A program made the translations under genes and the position numbers. Positions 42,782-52,038 of a stretch of 64,000 nucleotides of DNA are shown here, one piece after another. The DNA is from Gammaproteobacteria bacterium. Lineage in GTDB: Bacteria; Pseudomonadota; Gammaproteobacteria; HK1. Where the stretch lies: NCBI GenBank assembly GCA_022824305.1, contig JAJEAD010000049.1, positions 62,001 through 126,000 of the forward strand, written 5' to 3'. Position 1 is the stretch's first letter. Each line of letters begins with the position of its first letter. A model generated the notes under the pieces. It made no database searches. It saw only the letters and a list, made by a program, of their open reading frames with translations, and was not told the origin of the DNA.

Positions 42782-43452
42782 GACACACCCCCCACCCGGC
42801 CGAGGCCGCGTCCCAGGCGCCGTTCCATGCTGCGCATGAAGAAGATGATGGCGAGCGCGAGCACCAGGTACACGTTGATGGCGACGCTGAATATCTCCAT
42901 CGACTGAAGCGTGAACACGTTGAGCTGCGCGGCGCGGAAGGTGATGTCGGTGATGGTGATCAGCGACACCAGCGCCGTGCCCTTCAGGAGCTCGATGAAG
43001 AGGTTGCCGAAGGGCGGCATCATCGCGACGAGGGCCTGCGGGAGGATGATGCGGATCATCGTGCGCGACCGCGAGAAGTTGAGCGCGGTGGCCGCTTCGT
43101 ACTGTCCTCGATCGACGGCGATCACCGCGCCGCGCACAATTTCCGCGCCGTAGGCTCCCGCGTTGAGCCCGAGCCCGACAATGCCGACGGTTATCGGCTC
43201 GAGCAGGATGCCGAAGTGCGGCAGCACGTAGAAGAGCCAGAAGAGCTGCACCAGGGCGGAGCTGCCGCGGAAGAACTCGACATAGATTCGGGCGAGCGCC
43301 CGCACGAGCCAGATCCGGGAGAGCCGGGCGAGTCCGAAGAGGATGGACATCGCGAAGGCCAGCACCGCCGCTCCCAGGGTGATCTCGATCGTGACGGGAG
43401 CGGCGAGGAGCAGCTCCCGGGCGAAAACGAGCAGGCTTACGTCTTCGCGCAT
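42778..43452 (-). CDS. ehuC: Ectoine/hydroxyectoine-type ABC importer permease
   Basis: Predicted 224-residue HisMQ-type permease, partner of the EhuD-like protein. Membrane segments include VTIEITLGAAVLAFAMSILF and LVQLFWLFYVLPHFGILLEP; the EAA loop is EAATALNFSRSRTMIRIILP. ATG at 43452 (MREDVSLLVF) fits the family N-terminus; the open frame upstream is a proline/serine-rich shadow. A 103-bp gap with a hairpin separates it from the binding-protein gene. Confidence 0.83.
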   Translation of the reverse strand: MREDVSLLVFARELLLAAPVTIEITLGAAVLAFAMSILFGLARLSRIWLVRALARIYVEFFRGSSALVQLFWLFYVLPHFGILLEPITVGIVGLGLNAGAYGAEIVRGAVIAVDRGQYEAATALNFSRSRTMIRIILPQALVAMMPPFGNLFIELLKGTALVSLITITDITFRAAQLNVFTLQSMEIFSVAINVYLVLALAIIFFMRSMERRLGRGLGRVGGVS

Positions 43453-43471
43453 GGGCTCAAAAGGCCTCTCG

Positions 43472-43494
43472 CGGCCGGATGGCGCACCCGGCCG
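43472..43494 (-). terminator. Intercistronic hairpin between ehuB-like and ehuC-like genes
   Basis: CGGCCGG (43472-43478) and CCGGCCG (43488-43494) form a 7-bp stem with a 9-base loop, 61 bp after the binding-protein stop. Such hairpins often stabilise or attenuate, giving more binding protein than permease. No T run follows, so it is not a full terminator. Confidence 0.4.
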
Positions 43495-43555
43495 GAATTG
43501 AGTGGTGCGGCGCCCGGGGCCCCGACTGTTCAGACTCTGGCAATACGGCAGGTGA

Positions 43556-44437
43556 TTACTCGCCCGCGCAGAGCTGCTCGGCGGTCTTGTCTCCGGGCAG
43601 CTCCGACTCGGTGAAGCCGAAGGGGCCAATCAAGGCCAGGTGCTCCGGCGTCCCGATGTACTTCGCGAGCTCCTGGTTGAAGAAGTCGCGCAGCTCCGTG
43701 TCCTCCTTGCGGAAGCCGTATCCGCTGTATCCGCGGGCGACCTTGCCGTCGATGACCGGATCCGTGAAGGGCCGGGCCCGCTCGATGCTCGGGTCGTTCG
43801 CGGTGTCGATGACGTTCTGGGCGGACAGCGCAGTCAACGCCAGCGCATCTCCCCGACCGGTCTGAATAGAGGCGGTCGCGGTGGGAAAGTCGGGAACGAC
43901 CAGCACCTGGTCGTCGGGAATACCGGTCTTGCGGGCATAGTCTCTCTCGACGCCGCCCGCGACGACGACGATGGTGGCGTCGGGGTTGTTGGCGATGTCT
44001 TCGAAGCTGTGGATGCCCTTCGGATTTCCGGCCGCGACGACCATTCCCTGACCGAGGCCCAGGGTCGGGTTGGAGAAGTCAATCTCCTTGCAGCGCTTTG
44101 GCAGGATGTACATGCCGGCCGAGATCATGTCGAAGCGTCCCGCCTTGAGTCCGGGGATAAGGGATCCGAACTCGGTGAGCACGGCCTCCAGCTCCACCTC
44201 CCCGAGACTCGAGAAGACTACCCGTGCCACTTCCGGCGCCTCGCCGGTCAGCACGCCGTCGGCCGTCATGTGTCCGTAGGGCGCCTCGTTGGCGAAACCC
44301 ACGCTGATCTTTCCGGCCGCCTTGATCGATTCGAGCGTCACTTCGGCGGATACGCCCGGTGCCGTCGCACCCTGAATCGCTACCCCGAGAATCGCCGCCG
44401 CGACCGGGGCGAAGAGGGTCCTTGCCTTCATTTTCAT
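43556..44437 (-). CDS. ehuB: Ectoine/hydroxyectoine-type periplasmic binding protein
   Basis: Predicted 293-residue family-3 solute-binding protein with a Sec signal (MKMKARTLFAPVAAAILGVA, cleavage near SAEV). The mature part reads KISVGFANEAPYGHMTADGV, then LTGEAPEVARVVFSSLG, AGMYILPKRCKEIDFSNP and GMVVAAGNPKGIHSFEDIA, a pattern I recognise from EhuB. ATG at 44437 has AGGAGG six bases upstream. First gene of the importer operon; the order B-C-D-A is usual for ehu loci. No eut/doe ectoine-degradation genes are in the window, so import may serve osmoprotection, or breakdown genes lie elsewhere. An opine or polar amino acid ligand is the alternative. Confidence 0.85.
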   Translation of the reverse strand: MKMKARTLFAPVAAAILGVAIQGATAPGVSAEVTLESIKAAGKISVGFANEAPYGHMTADGVLTGEAPEVARVVFSSLGEVELEAVLTEFGSLIPGLKAGRFDMISAGMYILPKRCKEIDFSNPTLGLGQGMVVAAGNPKGIHSFEDIANNPDATIVVVAGGVERDYARKTGIPDDQVLVVPDFPTATASIQTGRGDALALTALSAQNVIDTANDPSIERARPFTDPVIDGKVARGYSGYGFRKEDTELRDFFNQELAKYIGTPEHLALIGPFGFTESELPGDKTAEQLCAGE

Positions 44438-44622
44438 GGTGAACCTCCTGAATGGATTCGTTCCCGTGACGGGTGGTCGCCGCTCGAACTGCACGGCGAC
44501 ACCTCGCATCGCCCCTTTTGACACAATGGGTAGGCGATTACAAACGCACCACACGGCGCGTCGCCGACCCGTGTCCGCGACGAATGCACATCCGCTTGAC
44601 GGGTCGGTCTCGTTCGAGTCGC

Positions 44623-45606
44623 TCAGCCCCACAAGGCAGGTTCGGGCGGGTGGACGAGGGCGCCCTCGTAGCGGAGCCCGTGCGCACGGTCTTCCGCGAG
44701 CAGGAGCGGACCGTCCAGATCGACGAAGGCGGCGCCGTCCGCCACCAGCAGGGCCGGCGCCATCGAGAGCGAGGTCGCGATCATGCAGCCCACCATGATG
44801 TCGAAGCCCTTCTCCCGCGCGGCCTGGCGAAGCGCGAGCGCCTCGGTGAGTCCGCCGGTCTTGTCGAGCTTGATGTTGACGACATCGTAGCGGCCGGCGA
44901 GCGCATCCAGGGTCGCGCGGTCGTGGCAGGACTCGTCCGCGCAGACCGGGACGGGACGCTCGAGACGCGCCAGCTCCTCGTCCTCACCGGCGGGAAGAGG
45001 TTGTTCGATCATCGACACTCCAAGACGCTCGAGGGCCGGCGCCAGAGCCCGGTAGTCCGAGGCGGTCCAGCCCTCGTTGGCGTCGACGATGATGCGCGCC
45101 GCGGGCGCGCCTTCGCGTACCGCGGCGACGCGGTCCAGGTCGCCGGATCCGCCGAGCTTGAGCTTGAGCAGCGGCCGGTCGGCGTGGCAGGCCGCCGCCC
45201 TTCGCATCGATGCCGGCGCATCGAGGGAGAGGGTGTAGGCGGTGCCGAGCGGACCGGGGGCCGCAAGTCCCGCGATCTCCCACGCGCGCGCGCCGCCGGC
45301 CTTGCACTCCAGGTCCCACAGCGCGCAGTCGAGCGCGTTTCGCGCCGCACCGGCCGGGAGCGCGTGCTGGAGCTCGGCACGTCCCATGCCTTCGCGCACC
45401 GCGGGCGCGAAGGCCTCGATCGCCGCCGCCACTCCTTCCGGCGTCTCGCCGTAACGCGCGTAGGGGAGGCACTCCCCCCGGCCCTCGTGTTCCCCCTCGC
45501 GCACCCGGGCGACCACCACCTCGCTGGCGGTCTTCGTACCGCGCGAGATGGTGAAGGCAGCGCGCAGCGGCCAGCGCTCGCGCGCGACCGCAAGCGAGCG
45601 CCTCAC
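44623..45606 (-). CDS. dgcA: Dipeptide-epimerase-family enolase-superfamily enzyme, DgcA (N-acetyl-D-glutamate racemase)-like
   Basis: Predicted 327-residue enolase-superfamily enzyme of the L-Ala-D/L-Glu epimerase type. The K-x-K acid/base motif is in RPLLKLKLGG, metal ligands in IIVDANEGWTA, SMIEQPLP and VCADESCHD, and the second lysine in VVNIKLDKTGGLTEAL. GTG at 45606 overlaps the DUF1611 gene stop as GTGA. In marine proteobacteria an epimerase-family gene next to a DUF1611 gene forms the D-glutamate pathway (DgcN acetylates D-Glu, DgcA racemises the N-acetyl product). Adjacent order here supports that reading over murein-peptide epimerisation. Confidence 0.82.
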   Translation of the reverse strand: MRRSLAVARERWPLRAAFTISRGTKTASEVVVARVREGEHEGRGECLPYARYGETPEGVAAAIEAFAPAVREGMGRAELQHALPAGAARNALDCALWDLECKAGGARAWEIAGLAAPGPLGTAYTLSLDAPASMRRAAACHADRPLLKLKLGGSGDLDRVAAVREGAPAARIIVDANEGWTASDYRALAPALERLGVSMIEQPLPAGEDEELARLERPVPVCADESCHDRATLDALAGRYDVVNIKLDKTGGLTEALALRQAAREKGFDIMVGCMIATSLSMAPALLVADGAAFVDLDGPLLLAEDRAHGLRYEGALVHPPEPALWG

Positions 45607-46601
45607 GGCAGCATGTCGGCGATGCGCGCTATCCCGGTGCGAACCGGATCGACGCAGGGCATCCCGAGGCGCTCCTCCGTCTCCGAGAGACAGCGCTTCG
45701 CCGCCGCGTCGTCGAGGGCGGACGTGTTGATCGCGGCGCCCACGAACTTCGCGGTGGGGTTGGTGAGACGCGCGGCGGCGAGGTTCGTCGCCATGCAGAC
45801 CTCGAGATCGGGGAGCGGATACTCGGGGAGCCCGCGCATGTGCCGGCGGGTCGGCTCGTGGCAGAGCACCAGGGCGTCGGGCTGGGCGCCGTGGATGAGG
45901 CCCATCGTGACTCCGGCGTAGGACGCGTGGAAGAGCGAGCCCTGACCCTCCACGCAGTCCCAGTGCTCGGGGTCGGCGTCCGGCGTCAGCACCTCCACCG
46001 CGCCTGATATGAAGTCGGACACCACCGCATCGATCGCGATGCCCGACCCGTCGATGAGGATCCCGGTCTGCCCGGTGGCGCGGAAATCGGCCGCCACTCC
46101 GCGCGAGCGCAGCTCTCTTTCCATCGCGAGTGCGGTGTACATCTTGCCGCAGGAGCAGTCGGTGCCCACGGAGAGGATGCGCTTGCCGCTGCGCTTCCTT
46201 CCGTTTCCGACCTCGAACCTCTGGGTGGGAAAACGCACGTCGAAGAGGCTGCGGCCCTGCGCCGCCGCCGTCTCCGCGAGCGCCGGCACGTCGGCGAGAC
46301 GATTGTGCAGTCCTGCCGCGAGGTCCATGCCCGATTCGAGCGCTTCGCGGAGCACATCGATCCACGCGGGACCGATCACCCCGCCGCGATTGGCGACCCC
46401 GACCATCAATGTCTCGGCGCCCGCCTCCCGGGCCTCGGCCACCGTCATCTCGGGAAGGCCGGCATCGGCGTTGCAGCCCGGCAGACTGAGCTGTCCGAGG
46501 CAGTTCTCGGGGCGCCATTGCTTCACGCCGAGCGCGACCTTGGCGGCGAGCGCGTCACGGGCGTCGCCGAGGAAGAGGAGGTAGGGCGGCTTGATGTGCA
46601 T
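45603..46601 (-). CDS. dgcN: DUF1611 P-loop protein, DgcN (D-glutamate N-acetyltransferase)-like
   Basis: Predicted 332-residue DUF1611-family protein. It starts MHIKPPYLLFLGDARDALAA; the Rossmann-like N-terminal half contains MVGVANRGGVIGPAWIDVLR. The C-terminal P-loop-like domain starts with SVGTDCSCGKMYTALAME and continues VEGQGSLFHASYAGVTMGLI. ATG at 46601 with GAGAGGA upstream. The family was annotated as unknown until members next to epimerase genes were described as D-glutamate N-acetyltransferases. Four-base overlap with the dgcA-like gene suggests coupled synthesis. A transporter (ehu-type) follows on the same strand after 185 bp. Confidence 0.82.
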   Translation of the reverse strand: MHIKPPYLLFLGDARDALAAKVALGVKQWRPENCLGQLSLPGCNADAGLPEMTVAEAREAGAETLMVGVANRGGVIGPAWIDVLREALESGMDLAAGLHNRLADVPALAETAAAQGRSLFDVRFPTQRFEVGNGRKRSGKRILSVGTDCSCGKMYTALAMERELRSRGVAADFRATGQTGILIDGSGIAIDAVVSDFISGAVEVLTPDADPEHWDCVEGQGSLFHASYAGVTMGLIHGAQPDALVLCHEPTRRHMRGLPEYPLPDLEVCMATNLAAARLTNPTAKFVGAAINTSALDDAAAKRCLSETEERLGMPCVDPVRTGIARIADMLP

Positions 46602-46847
46602 CGTTCGAGGTCCTCTCACGGAGCGGACCGCGGGCGCGGTCTCATGCGATCGGTCAATCCGGTCTCGTGCGGCCGGATGCGCGAATGGGGAGCATAGGAG
46701 TTTCACGCATCGTTGTGGAGGGTTCCCTCATCGCTTCGATGTACTCCACCTTCCGTACGCGGCAGAACGCGACTCAGCGGATGCGCGCGCATCGCGGCGC
46801 GGCGCGCGTACCCGGAACGAAGAGGAGTTTCGACCCTTCCGGCCGGG

Positions 46848-48098
46848 TCAGGCAGGGGCGGACGCGTCTCCTCCCCGTGACGCCCACCGCACCGCCAGGA
46901 AGGTGCCGACACCGAACAGGGAGAAGGAAGCCAGCAACGCGTACAGGGTTCCGTCGAAGCGCAGGCCGATGAACCCGCCGAGCGGCACCGAAACCAGGGT
47001 CGAGAGACAGGCGATCAGGGCCGCTCCCACTCCGGCGACATCGCCGAGTGGCTGCATGGCGAGTGAGTTCAGGTTCCCGAAGAGGAGGGCGACCGCGGCG
47101 AAGATGAGCAGCAGGGACGCGATGAACATCCACAATGGCGGCACGCCGTCGAAGGCGAAGGCGCCCGCCCAGGAAACGAAGGAGATGAGCGCGACGCTGA
47201 GCGCCGCCACGCTTGACAGGCGACGCATTCCGAAGCGCATCACGAGATGGCCGTTCACGAGCGAGGCGGCGCCGAAGGCAAGCGCGAGGCCTCCGAAGTA
47301 CAGGGGAAAGAGGGCGCCCACGCCGTAGCCGTCCTGGAATATCTGTTGCGCCGTGCTGAGGTAGGCGATGAAGGGCGAGAAGGAAAAGCCCGCGGCGATG
47401 GTGTATCCCATTGCCGCGCGGTTGCTCAGGACTTTCAGCGCCGAGCGCCCGAGAGCGCGCGGGGAGAAGGGAATGCGCCGGGCCGCCGGCAGGGTCTCGG
47501 GTTGGCGGATCGCGAGCCATGCAAACGCGATGACCGCGATCGCAAAGAAGGTGACGAATATCGCGCGCCAGTCGGCGATCCACATGATGCCCTGTCCCAG
47601 CGCGGGGGCGATGGCGGGAACGAGGATGAATACCGCCATCGCGAAGGACATGATGCGCGCCATGCGCCGGCCTTCGTACTGGTCCCGGACCAGCGCCATG
47701 GTGACGACGCGGGGCGCCGCGACTCCGACGCCCTGAAGCACGCGTCCGGCGAGCATCGATTCGAAGGTGGGAGCGAAAACGGACACGATGCAGCCGGCCA
47801 TGAACATCGCGAGACCCGCGCAGATGGCGGGCTTTCGCCCGATGAAGTCGGAGAGCGGACCGAAGAGAAGCTGACCGAATCCGAGCCCCAGGAACAGGGA
47901 AGTGACGACGAGCTGAGCGTCATTGCGCTGCGCCGCGCCCAGATCGCTGCCGATCGCGGGCAGGGCGGGCAGCATCGCGTCGATCGACAGCGCGACGAGC
48001 GACATGAGGAGGGCGATGAGAGGAATGAACTCGCGGGAGCTGAGCATCCCCCTCGCGGCGGCCCCCGGGGATTCTCCTCCGGTCACCTCCGGGCGCAC
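46848..48098 (-). CDS. MFS transporter, Bcr/CflA drug-resistance type
   Basis: Predicted 416-residue 12-helix permease of the DHA1 Bcr/CflA group. It starts with a helix SREFIPLIALLMSLVALSID, then AMLPALPAIGSDLGAAQRND. The MFS loop-2 motif is GPLSDFIGRKPAICAGLAMF and helix 5 contains LQGVGVAAPRVVTMALVRD. Members export chloramphenicol, bicyclomycin, sulfonamides or amino acids. GTG at 48098 is taken as the start; ATG at 48047 is possible. It lies eight bases after the agmatinase stop, so the pair is probably an operon, which makes amine or amino-acid export worth considering. Confidence 0.87.
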   Translation of the reverse strand: MRPEVTGGESPGAAARGMLSSREFIPLIALLMSLVALSIDAMLPALPAIGSDLGAAQRNDAQLVVTSLFLGLGFGQLLFGPLSDFIGRKPAICAGLAMFMAGCIVSVFAPTFESMLAGRVLQGVGVAAPRVVTMALVRDQYEGRRMARIMSFAMAVFILVPAIAPALGQGIMWIADWRAIFVTFFAIAVIAFAWLAIRQPETLPAARRIPFSPRALGRSALKVLSNRAAMGYTIAAGFSFSPFIAYLSTAQQIFQDGYGVGALFPLYFGGLALAFGAASLVNGHLVMRFGMRRLSSVAALSVALISFVSWAGAFAFDGVPPLWMFIASLLLIFAAVALLFGNLNSLAMQPLGDVAGVGAALIACLSTLVSVPLGGFIGLRFDGTLYALLASFSLFGVGTFLAVRWASRGGDASAPA

Positions 48099-48105
48099 GC
48101 CGCGC

Positions 48106-49062
48106 TCATGGTTCGTGACCTCGCGCGACCGCCATCAGGGCGAGGAAGTCCAGCGCGAGCGAGGCTCCGGCGAGTGCGGTGATGCCTCCGACGTCGTAGG
48201 ACGGAGCGACCTCCACCAGGTCCGCGCCCACCACGTTCAGCCCTGCGAGCGCACGCAGGATCGCCCGGGCCTGCGCGGTGCTCAGTCCCCCCACCACCGG
48301 CGTGCCGGTGCCGGGGGCGAAGCAGGGGTCGAGGCAGTCGATGTCGAAGCTGAGGTACACCGGCCGGTCCCCGATTGTCTCGCGAACCGCATCCACGGTT
48401 GCGCCCTCGCCCTGCGAGTGCACGAATGGCGCGTCGAGGATGCGGAACCCGCGCGTGTTCGCGTTGAAGGTACGGATCCCGACCTGCACGGAACGGGCAG
48501 GGTCGACCAGCCCCTCGCGCGCGGCATGAAAGAACATCGTGCCGTGATCGATGCGCCCGTCCTCGTCCTCCCAGGTATCGGAGTGGGCATCGAAGTGCAG
48601 GAGCGAGAGCGGGCCGTGCTTCGCGACGTGCGCCTTGAGCAGCGGATAGCTCACGAAGTGGTCGCCCCCGAGGCTGAGCAGGGCGGGGCCGGCTTCCAGA
48701 ATGGAGAGCGCGTACGCCTCGATCTCGCCCGGCACCCTCTCCGGCCGCCCGAAGTCGAAGGGGCAGTCGCCGCAGTCCACGACCGCCAGCGCCGCCACCG
48801 GATCCACGTTCCACCCGTAGGGCCGTTCCCACGCGAGCTGGGTGGATTCCGCGCGAATGGCTCTCGGGCCGAAGCGGGTGCCCGGACGGTTGGTGGTCGC
48901 GGTGTCGAAGGGAACCCCCATGACCGCCACGTCGACGTTCGTGTAGTCGCGCGTGTAGCGTCGGCGCAGGAAGCTCGTCGCGCCGGCGTAGGTGGATTCG
49001 GGGGTGGATCCCTTGAGGTCCGTACGGGTGAAGGCGTAGTCGTTTTCCGGAGGGTTTTTCAT
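48106..49062 (-). CDS. speB: Agmatinase/ureohydrolase-family protein
   Basis: Predicted 318-residue binuclear-Mn hydrolase. Metal motifs: LSLGGDHFVSYPLL, LLHFDAHSDTWEDE and VYLSFDIDCLDPCFAPGTGT; the C-terminal VEVAPSYDVGGIT matches agmatinases (usual VEVxPxYD). Would release urea from agmatine or a related guanidino compound to give putrescine-like products. ATG at 49062. Guanidinobutyrase or formimidoylglutamase activity cannot be excluded. Confidence 0.9.
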   Translation of the reverse strand: MKNPPENDYAFTRTDLKGSTPESTYAGATSFLRRRYTRDYTNVDVAVMGVPFDTATTNRPGTRFGPRAIRAESTQLAWERPYGWNVDPVAALAVVDCGDCPFDFGRPERVPGEIEAYALSILEAGPALLSLGGDHFVSYPLLKAHVAKHGPLSLLHFDAHSDTWEDEDGRIDHGTMFFHAAREGLVDPARSVQVGIRTFNANTRGFRILDAPFVHSQGEGATVDAVRETIGDRPVYLSFDIDCLDPCFAPGTGTPVVGGLSTAQARAILRALAGLNVVGADLVEVAPSYDVGGITALAGASLALDFLALMAVARGHEP

Positions 49063-49475
49063 GGCGTAGTTCTCGGATTCGGTTGAAATCTCGTCGCGCT
49101 GCCTGAGTCCGGGCGACCGTCAGGTCGCCGTCTCCCGGCGACATCCGAAGCGTCCGGGCCGGCCACCGGCGGCGGGGCTCGCCAGGACGAAGCGCCGGGT
49201 CAGCGGCTTCCCCCCTCACTCGGGCGAACCCGCGCGCGGCCGGCAGAATAGCACCGAAGACAGGAAATGGCTGACCTCCCTCCACCCGTCGTCACGGGCC
49301 CGCGATGCGGCGCGGCCGGGATCCTTCGAGGGTGCGCGCGCAGTGGGGCCCCTTGCGCGTTGACTGCTTTCGTCTCGACTCCCTACCCTCTGAGAGCGCT
49401 CGAGAGGGAGCGATTCGTTGATCCGGACCGCGGCGCCCGCGCGCGCGAGAGCACGCTCGACATGAGGCAGCTTCC
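49063..49475. other. 413-bp divergent intergenic region
   Basis: Between the leftward agmatinase and the rightward choline-sulfatase gene; no gene is recognisable. A possible rightward promoter is TTGACT (49360-49365), 18-bp spacer, TACCCT (49384-49389), followed by a GAGCGCTC palindrome near 49395-49402 that could be an operator. Confidence 0.4.
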
Positions 49476-51002
49476 ATGACACGTCGGCCGAACATCCTGT
49501 TTCTGATGGCGGATCAGTTGGCGCCGCAATTCCTGCCCGCCTACGGTCATCCGGTGGTCAAGACCCCGCGCCTGGACGAGATCGCGGCCGACAGCGCGAT
49601 CTTCGATGCGCACTACTCGAACTCTCCCCTCTGCGTACCCGCCCGGGCAGGGTTGATGACGGGCCGGCTGCCCTCCGCAGTCGACGTGTTCGACAGCGGA
49701 TGCGACTACGCCTTCTCGGTGCCGACCCTCGCGCACTACCTGCGTGCCGCCGGCTATGTCACGGTGCAAAGCGGCAAGGCGCACTACATCGGCGCGGATC
49801 AGCTGCACGGCCTGGAGAAGCGGCTCACCACCGACATCTGCCCCGCCGACAACTGCTGGTTCGGCGTATGGGACGACCCGGACCGGCAGCTTCCCTGGTT
49901 TCACAACCTCGAGAACGTGGTGAACGCGGGCATCGCGGAACGCGCCACCCAGCAGGACCATGACGACGATGCCGCGCACAGCGCGGTGCGCTGGATCTAC
50001 GACCACGCGCGCGACCCGGATCGCCGTCCCTTCTTCCTCAAGGTTTCCTTCACCCATCCCCACGACCCTTACGTGACGCCGTCCGATTGCTGGGCGCGTT
50101 ACCGCCACGACGACATCGACATGCCTCGGACCGCCTTCATCCCCAGCGCGGAGCGGGACCTTCACGGCCGGTGGCTGTACCGGCACTACGATCGCGGCGA
50201 GCTCGAGGTGACGTCCGCGGACGTCCGCCGCGCGCGGCACGGATACTACGGCTCCATCTCCTTCGTCGACGATCTCGTCGGCCGGGTGCTGGATGCGCTT
50301 CGGGCCGCGCGCCTGGACGACGGGACCATCATCGTGTTCACCGCCGACCACGGCGACATGCTCGGGGAGCGAGGATGCTGGTACAAGATGAGCTTCTACG
50401 AGCACTCGTGTCGCGTTCCCCTCTTCGTTTCGTATCCCGGTGAGAAGGGTTCCCGGCGGATCGACCGGTGCACTTCCCTCATCGACCTCATGCCCACGCT
50501 GCTCGATCTCGCCCTGGCAGGCGGCACGGGCTATCTCGTCGAACCCATCGAAGGCCGCAGCCTCGCCCCCCTTCTCGCCGGCGATTCTTCCGGCTGGGAG
50601 GACGAGTCGGTGTCGGAAGCGTTCTTCGAGGGGGTGCGGGCGCCCGGAATGCTGATTCGGCGGGGCACGAGAAAGTACGTGCACTGGGAGGGCGGACCGT
50701 GCAGCCTCCATGATCTCGCATCCGACCCCCATGAGCTGAGCAACCTCGTGGAGATGCCGGAGCATGCGGGAGAAGTGCGCGCATTCGAGGCCGAGGTCCG
50801 GCGCCGATGGCCCCTCGAGGAGCTGACCGAACGCGTTCTGCGCAAGCAGCGGCGCAACGCGTTGGTGCACGCGGCGCTGATGCGCGGAGAGGCGAGACCG
50901 CTCGACTTCCAGCCCTTCGACGACGCTTCGAAGCGCTACTATCGCGGTCGTGGCAACTGGCACGAGGCCGAGGCCCGTGACTTCCTGCGCTTCGACCGGT
51001 AG
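49476..51002 (+). CDS. betC: Choline-sulfatase (BetC-like)
   Basis: Predicted 508-residue type I sulfatase, the usual BetC length. The N-terminus PNILFLMADQLAPQFLPAYG is nearly diagnostic for choline-sulfatases. The formylglycine motif C-x-P-x-R is in SPLCVPARAGLMTGRLP. SGKAHYIGADQLHGLEKRLT then TTDICPAD, and the metal site FTADHGDMLGERG, also match. It would release choline and sulfate from choline-O-sulfate in the cytoplasm. Unlike classic bet loci, no BetI regulator or BetB is adjacent, but a choline-dehydrogenase-like gene starts at 62700. The formylglycine-generating enzyme must be encoded elsewhere. Confidence 0.9.
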   Translation: MTRRPNILFLMADQLAPQFLPAYGHPVVKTPRLDEIAADSAIFDAHYSNSPLCVPARAGLMTGRLPSAVDVFDSGCDYAFSVPTLAHYLRAAGYVTVQSGKAHYIGADQLHGLEKRLTTDICPADNCWFGVWDDPDRQLPWFHNLENVVNAGIAERATQQDHDDDAAHSAVRWIYDHARDPDRRPFFLKVSFTHPHDPYVTPSDCWARYRHDDIDMPRTAFIPSAERDLHGRWLYRHYDRGELEVTSADVRRARHGYYGSISFVDDLVGRVLDALRAARLDDGTIIVFTADHGDMLGERGCWYKMSFYEHSCRVPLFVSYPGEKGSRRIDRCTSLIDLMPTLLDLALAGGTGYLVEPIEGRSLAPLLAGDSSGWEDESVSEAFFEGVRAPGMLIRRGTRKYVHWEGGPCSLHDLASDPHELSNLVEMPEHAGEVRAFEAEVRRRWPLEELTERVLRKQRRNALVHAALMRGEARPLDFQPFDDASKRYYRGRGNWHEAEARDFLRFDR

Positions 51003-51147
51003 CTCGGGTCGCCAGGCACTACTGACTCACGTCCGCGGCCGCGAAGCAGTGGAATCTGGCGGCCGCAACCGAACTCTCCGGTGCCGGCCCGTCACGAGAC
51101 CGGCGGCCCGCCGGTTCAGGGCCCACGTGCACGAGAGGTGAACGACC

Positions 51148-52038
51148 ATGCCCGGCTACGGTCCCTACACCGAAGACGAGCTGAATCTCCAGTACAGCTT
51201 GCGCAACGTGAGACCGGACTACGAGACCACGATGATCCCGCAGTGGCAACGCCGGTCCGCGGAGTATCGGGACAAGGCGGGGGGCAGGTACGACATCGCG
51301 TACGGCGACGGGGAACGTGACCTTGCCGACTTCTTCCCGGCGAAGCACTCCAATGGCGGGTTGATTCTCTATATTCACGGCGGCTACTGGCAACGCGGCG
51401 ACAAGTCCGTCTACAGCTTCGTCGCCGAGCCGTACAACGAGGCGGGATTCGCGGTCGTCGCGATCAACTACATGCTGTGTCCGCATGTGAGGGTGGGGGA
51501 CATCCCTCCCCAGTGCCGGCGGGCATTGACCTGGGCGTGGGACCATGCGGAGGAGCTCGGGGGGAGCGCGGACAGGTTCTACGTCATGGGTCACTCGGCG
51601 GGCGCCCATCTCAGCGCCTGGATGATGACCACGGACTGGCCGAGCCACGACCCTCGCTACCCCCGGGAGATGATCAGGGCGGCGGCGCCGGTTTCGGGCC
51701 TCTACGACTTCGAGCCCATTCGACACACGTCCGAGAATCGAGGGACCGGGACCAACGCGGGATTCGGTCTCAATATCGAGAGCGCAGAGGAAGCGCGCGC
51801 GGTGAGCCTGGTCGAGCATCCGCCGGCGACCGAGGCGCCGCAACTGATGGCCTGGGGGCTCGAGGAATCGGACGAGTTCATTCGGCAGAACGAGGAACAC
51901 TACGCGCGCCTGTGCGCGACCTCGACTCCGGTCTCGGCGCTGAGAGTGCCGGACAAGGACCACTTCGATCTCGTCGACGTGATGGGTGACGGGAAGAGCG
52001 AGCTGGTCTCGGAGATCCTGGCCCTGTTCAGCGAGTGA
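51148..52038 (+). CDS. Alpha/beta hydrolase, kynurenine-formamidase-like
   Basis: Predicted 296-residue serine hydrolase. Oxyanion motif LILYIHGGYWQRGDKSVYS, nucleophile elbow YVMGHSAGAHLSAWM, Asp probably in GLEESDEF and His in DKDHFDLVDVM. HGGYW is typical of arylformamidase/carbamate-hydrolase relatives. ATG at 51148 has GAGAGGTG upstream. It follows the sulfatase by 145 bp on the same strand. No tryptophan-catabolic neighbour supports a kynurenine role, so the substrate is open. Confidence 0.84.
   Translation: MPGYGPYTEDELNLQYSLRNVRPDYETTMIPQWQRRSAEYRDKAGGRYDIAYGDGERDLADFFPAKHSNGGLILYIHGGYWQRGDKSVYSFVAEPYNEAGFAVVAINYMLCPHVRVGDIPPQCRRALTWAWDHAEELGGSADRFYVMGHSAGAHLSAWMMTTDWPSHDPRYPREMIRAAAPVSGLYDFEPIRHTSENRGTGTNAGFGLNIESAEEARAVSLVEHPPATEAPQLMAWGLEESDEFIRQNEEHYARLCATSTPVSALRVPDKDHFDLVDVMGDGKSELVSEILALFSE

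Noticed and set aside
42778..43629. A longer start for the EhuC-like permease at 43629.
   Set aside because: The added 59 residues are Ser/Pro/Arg-rich and overlap the end of the EhuB-like gene; the ATG at 43452 matches the family N-terminus.
44600..44640. A GTTCGAGTC sequence resembling a tRNA T-loop.
   Set aside because: It lies at the end of the dgcA-like gene and no cloverleaf can be built around it.
49383..50963. A 526-codon leftward frame opposite the choline-sulfatase gene.
   Set aside because: Typical GC-rich antisense shadow; all conserved motifs are in the plus-strand sulfatase.
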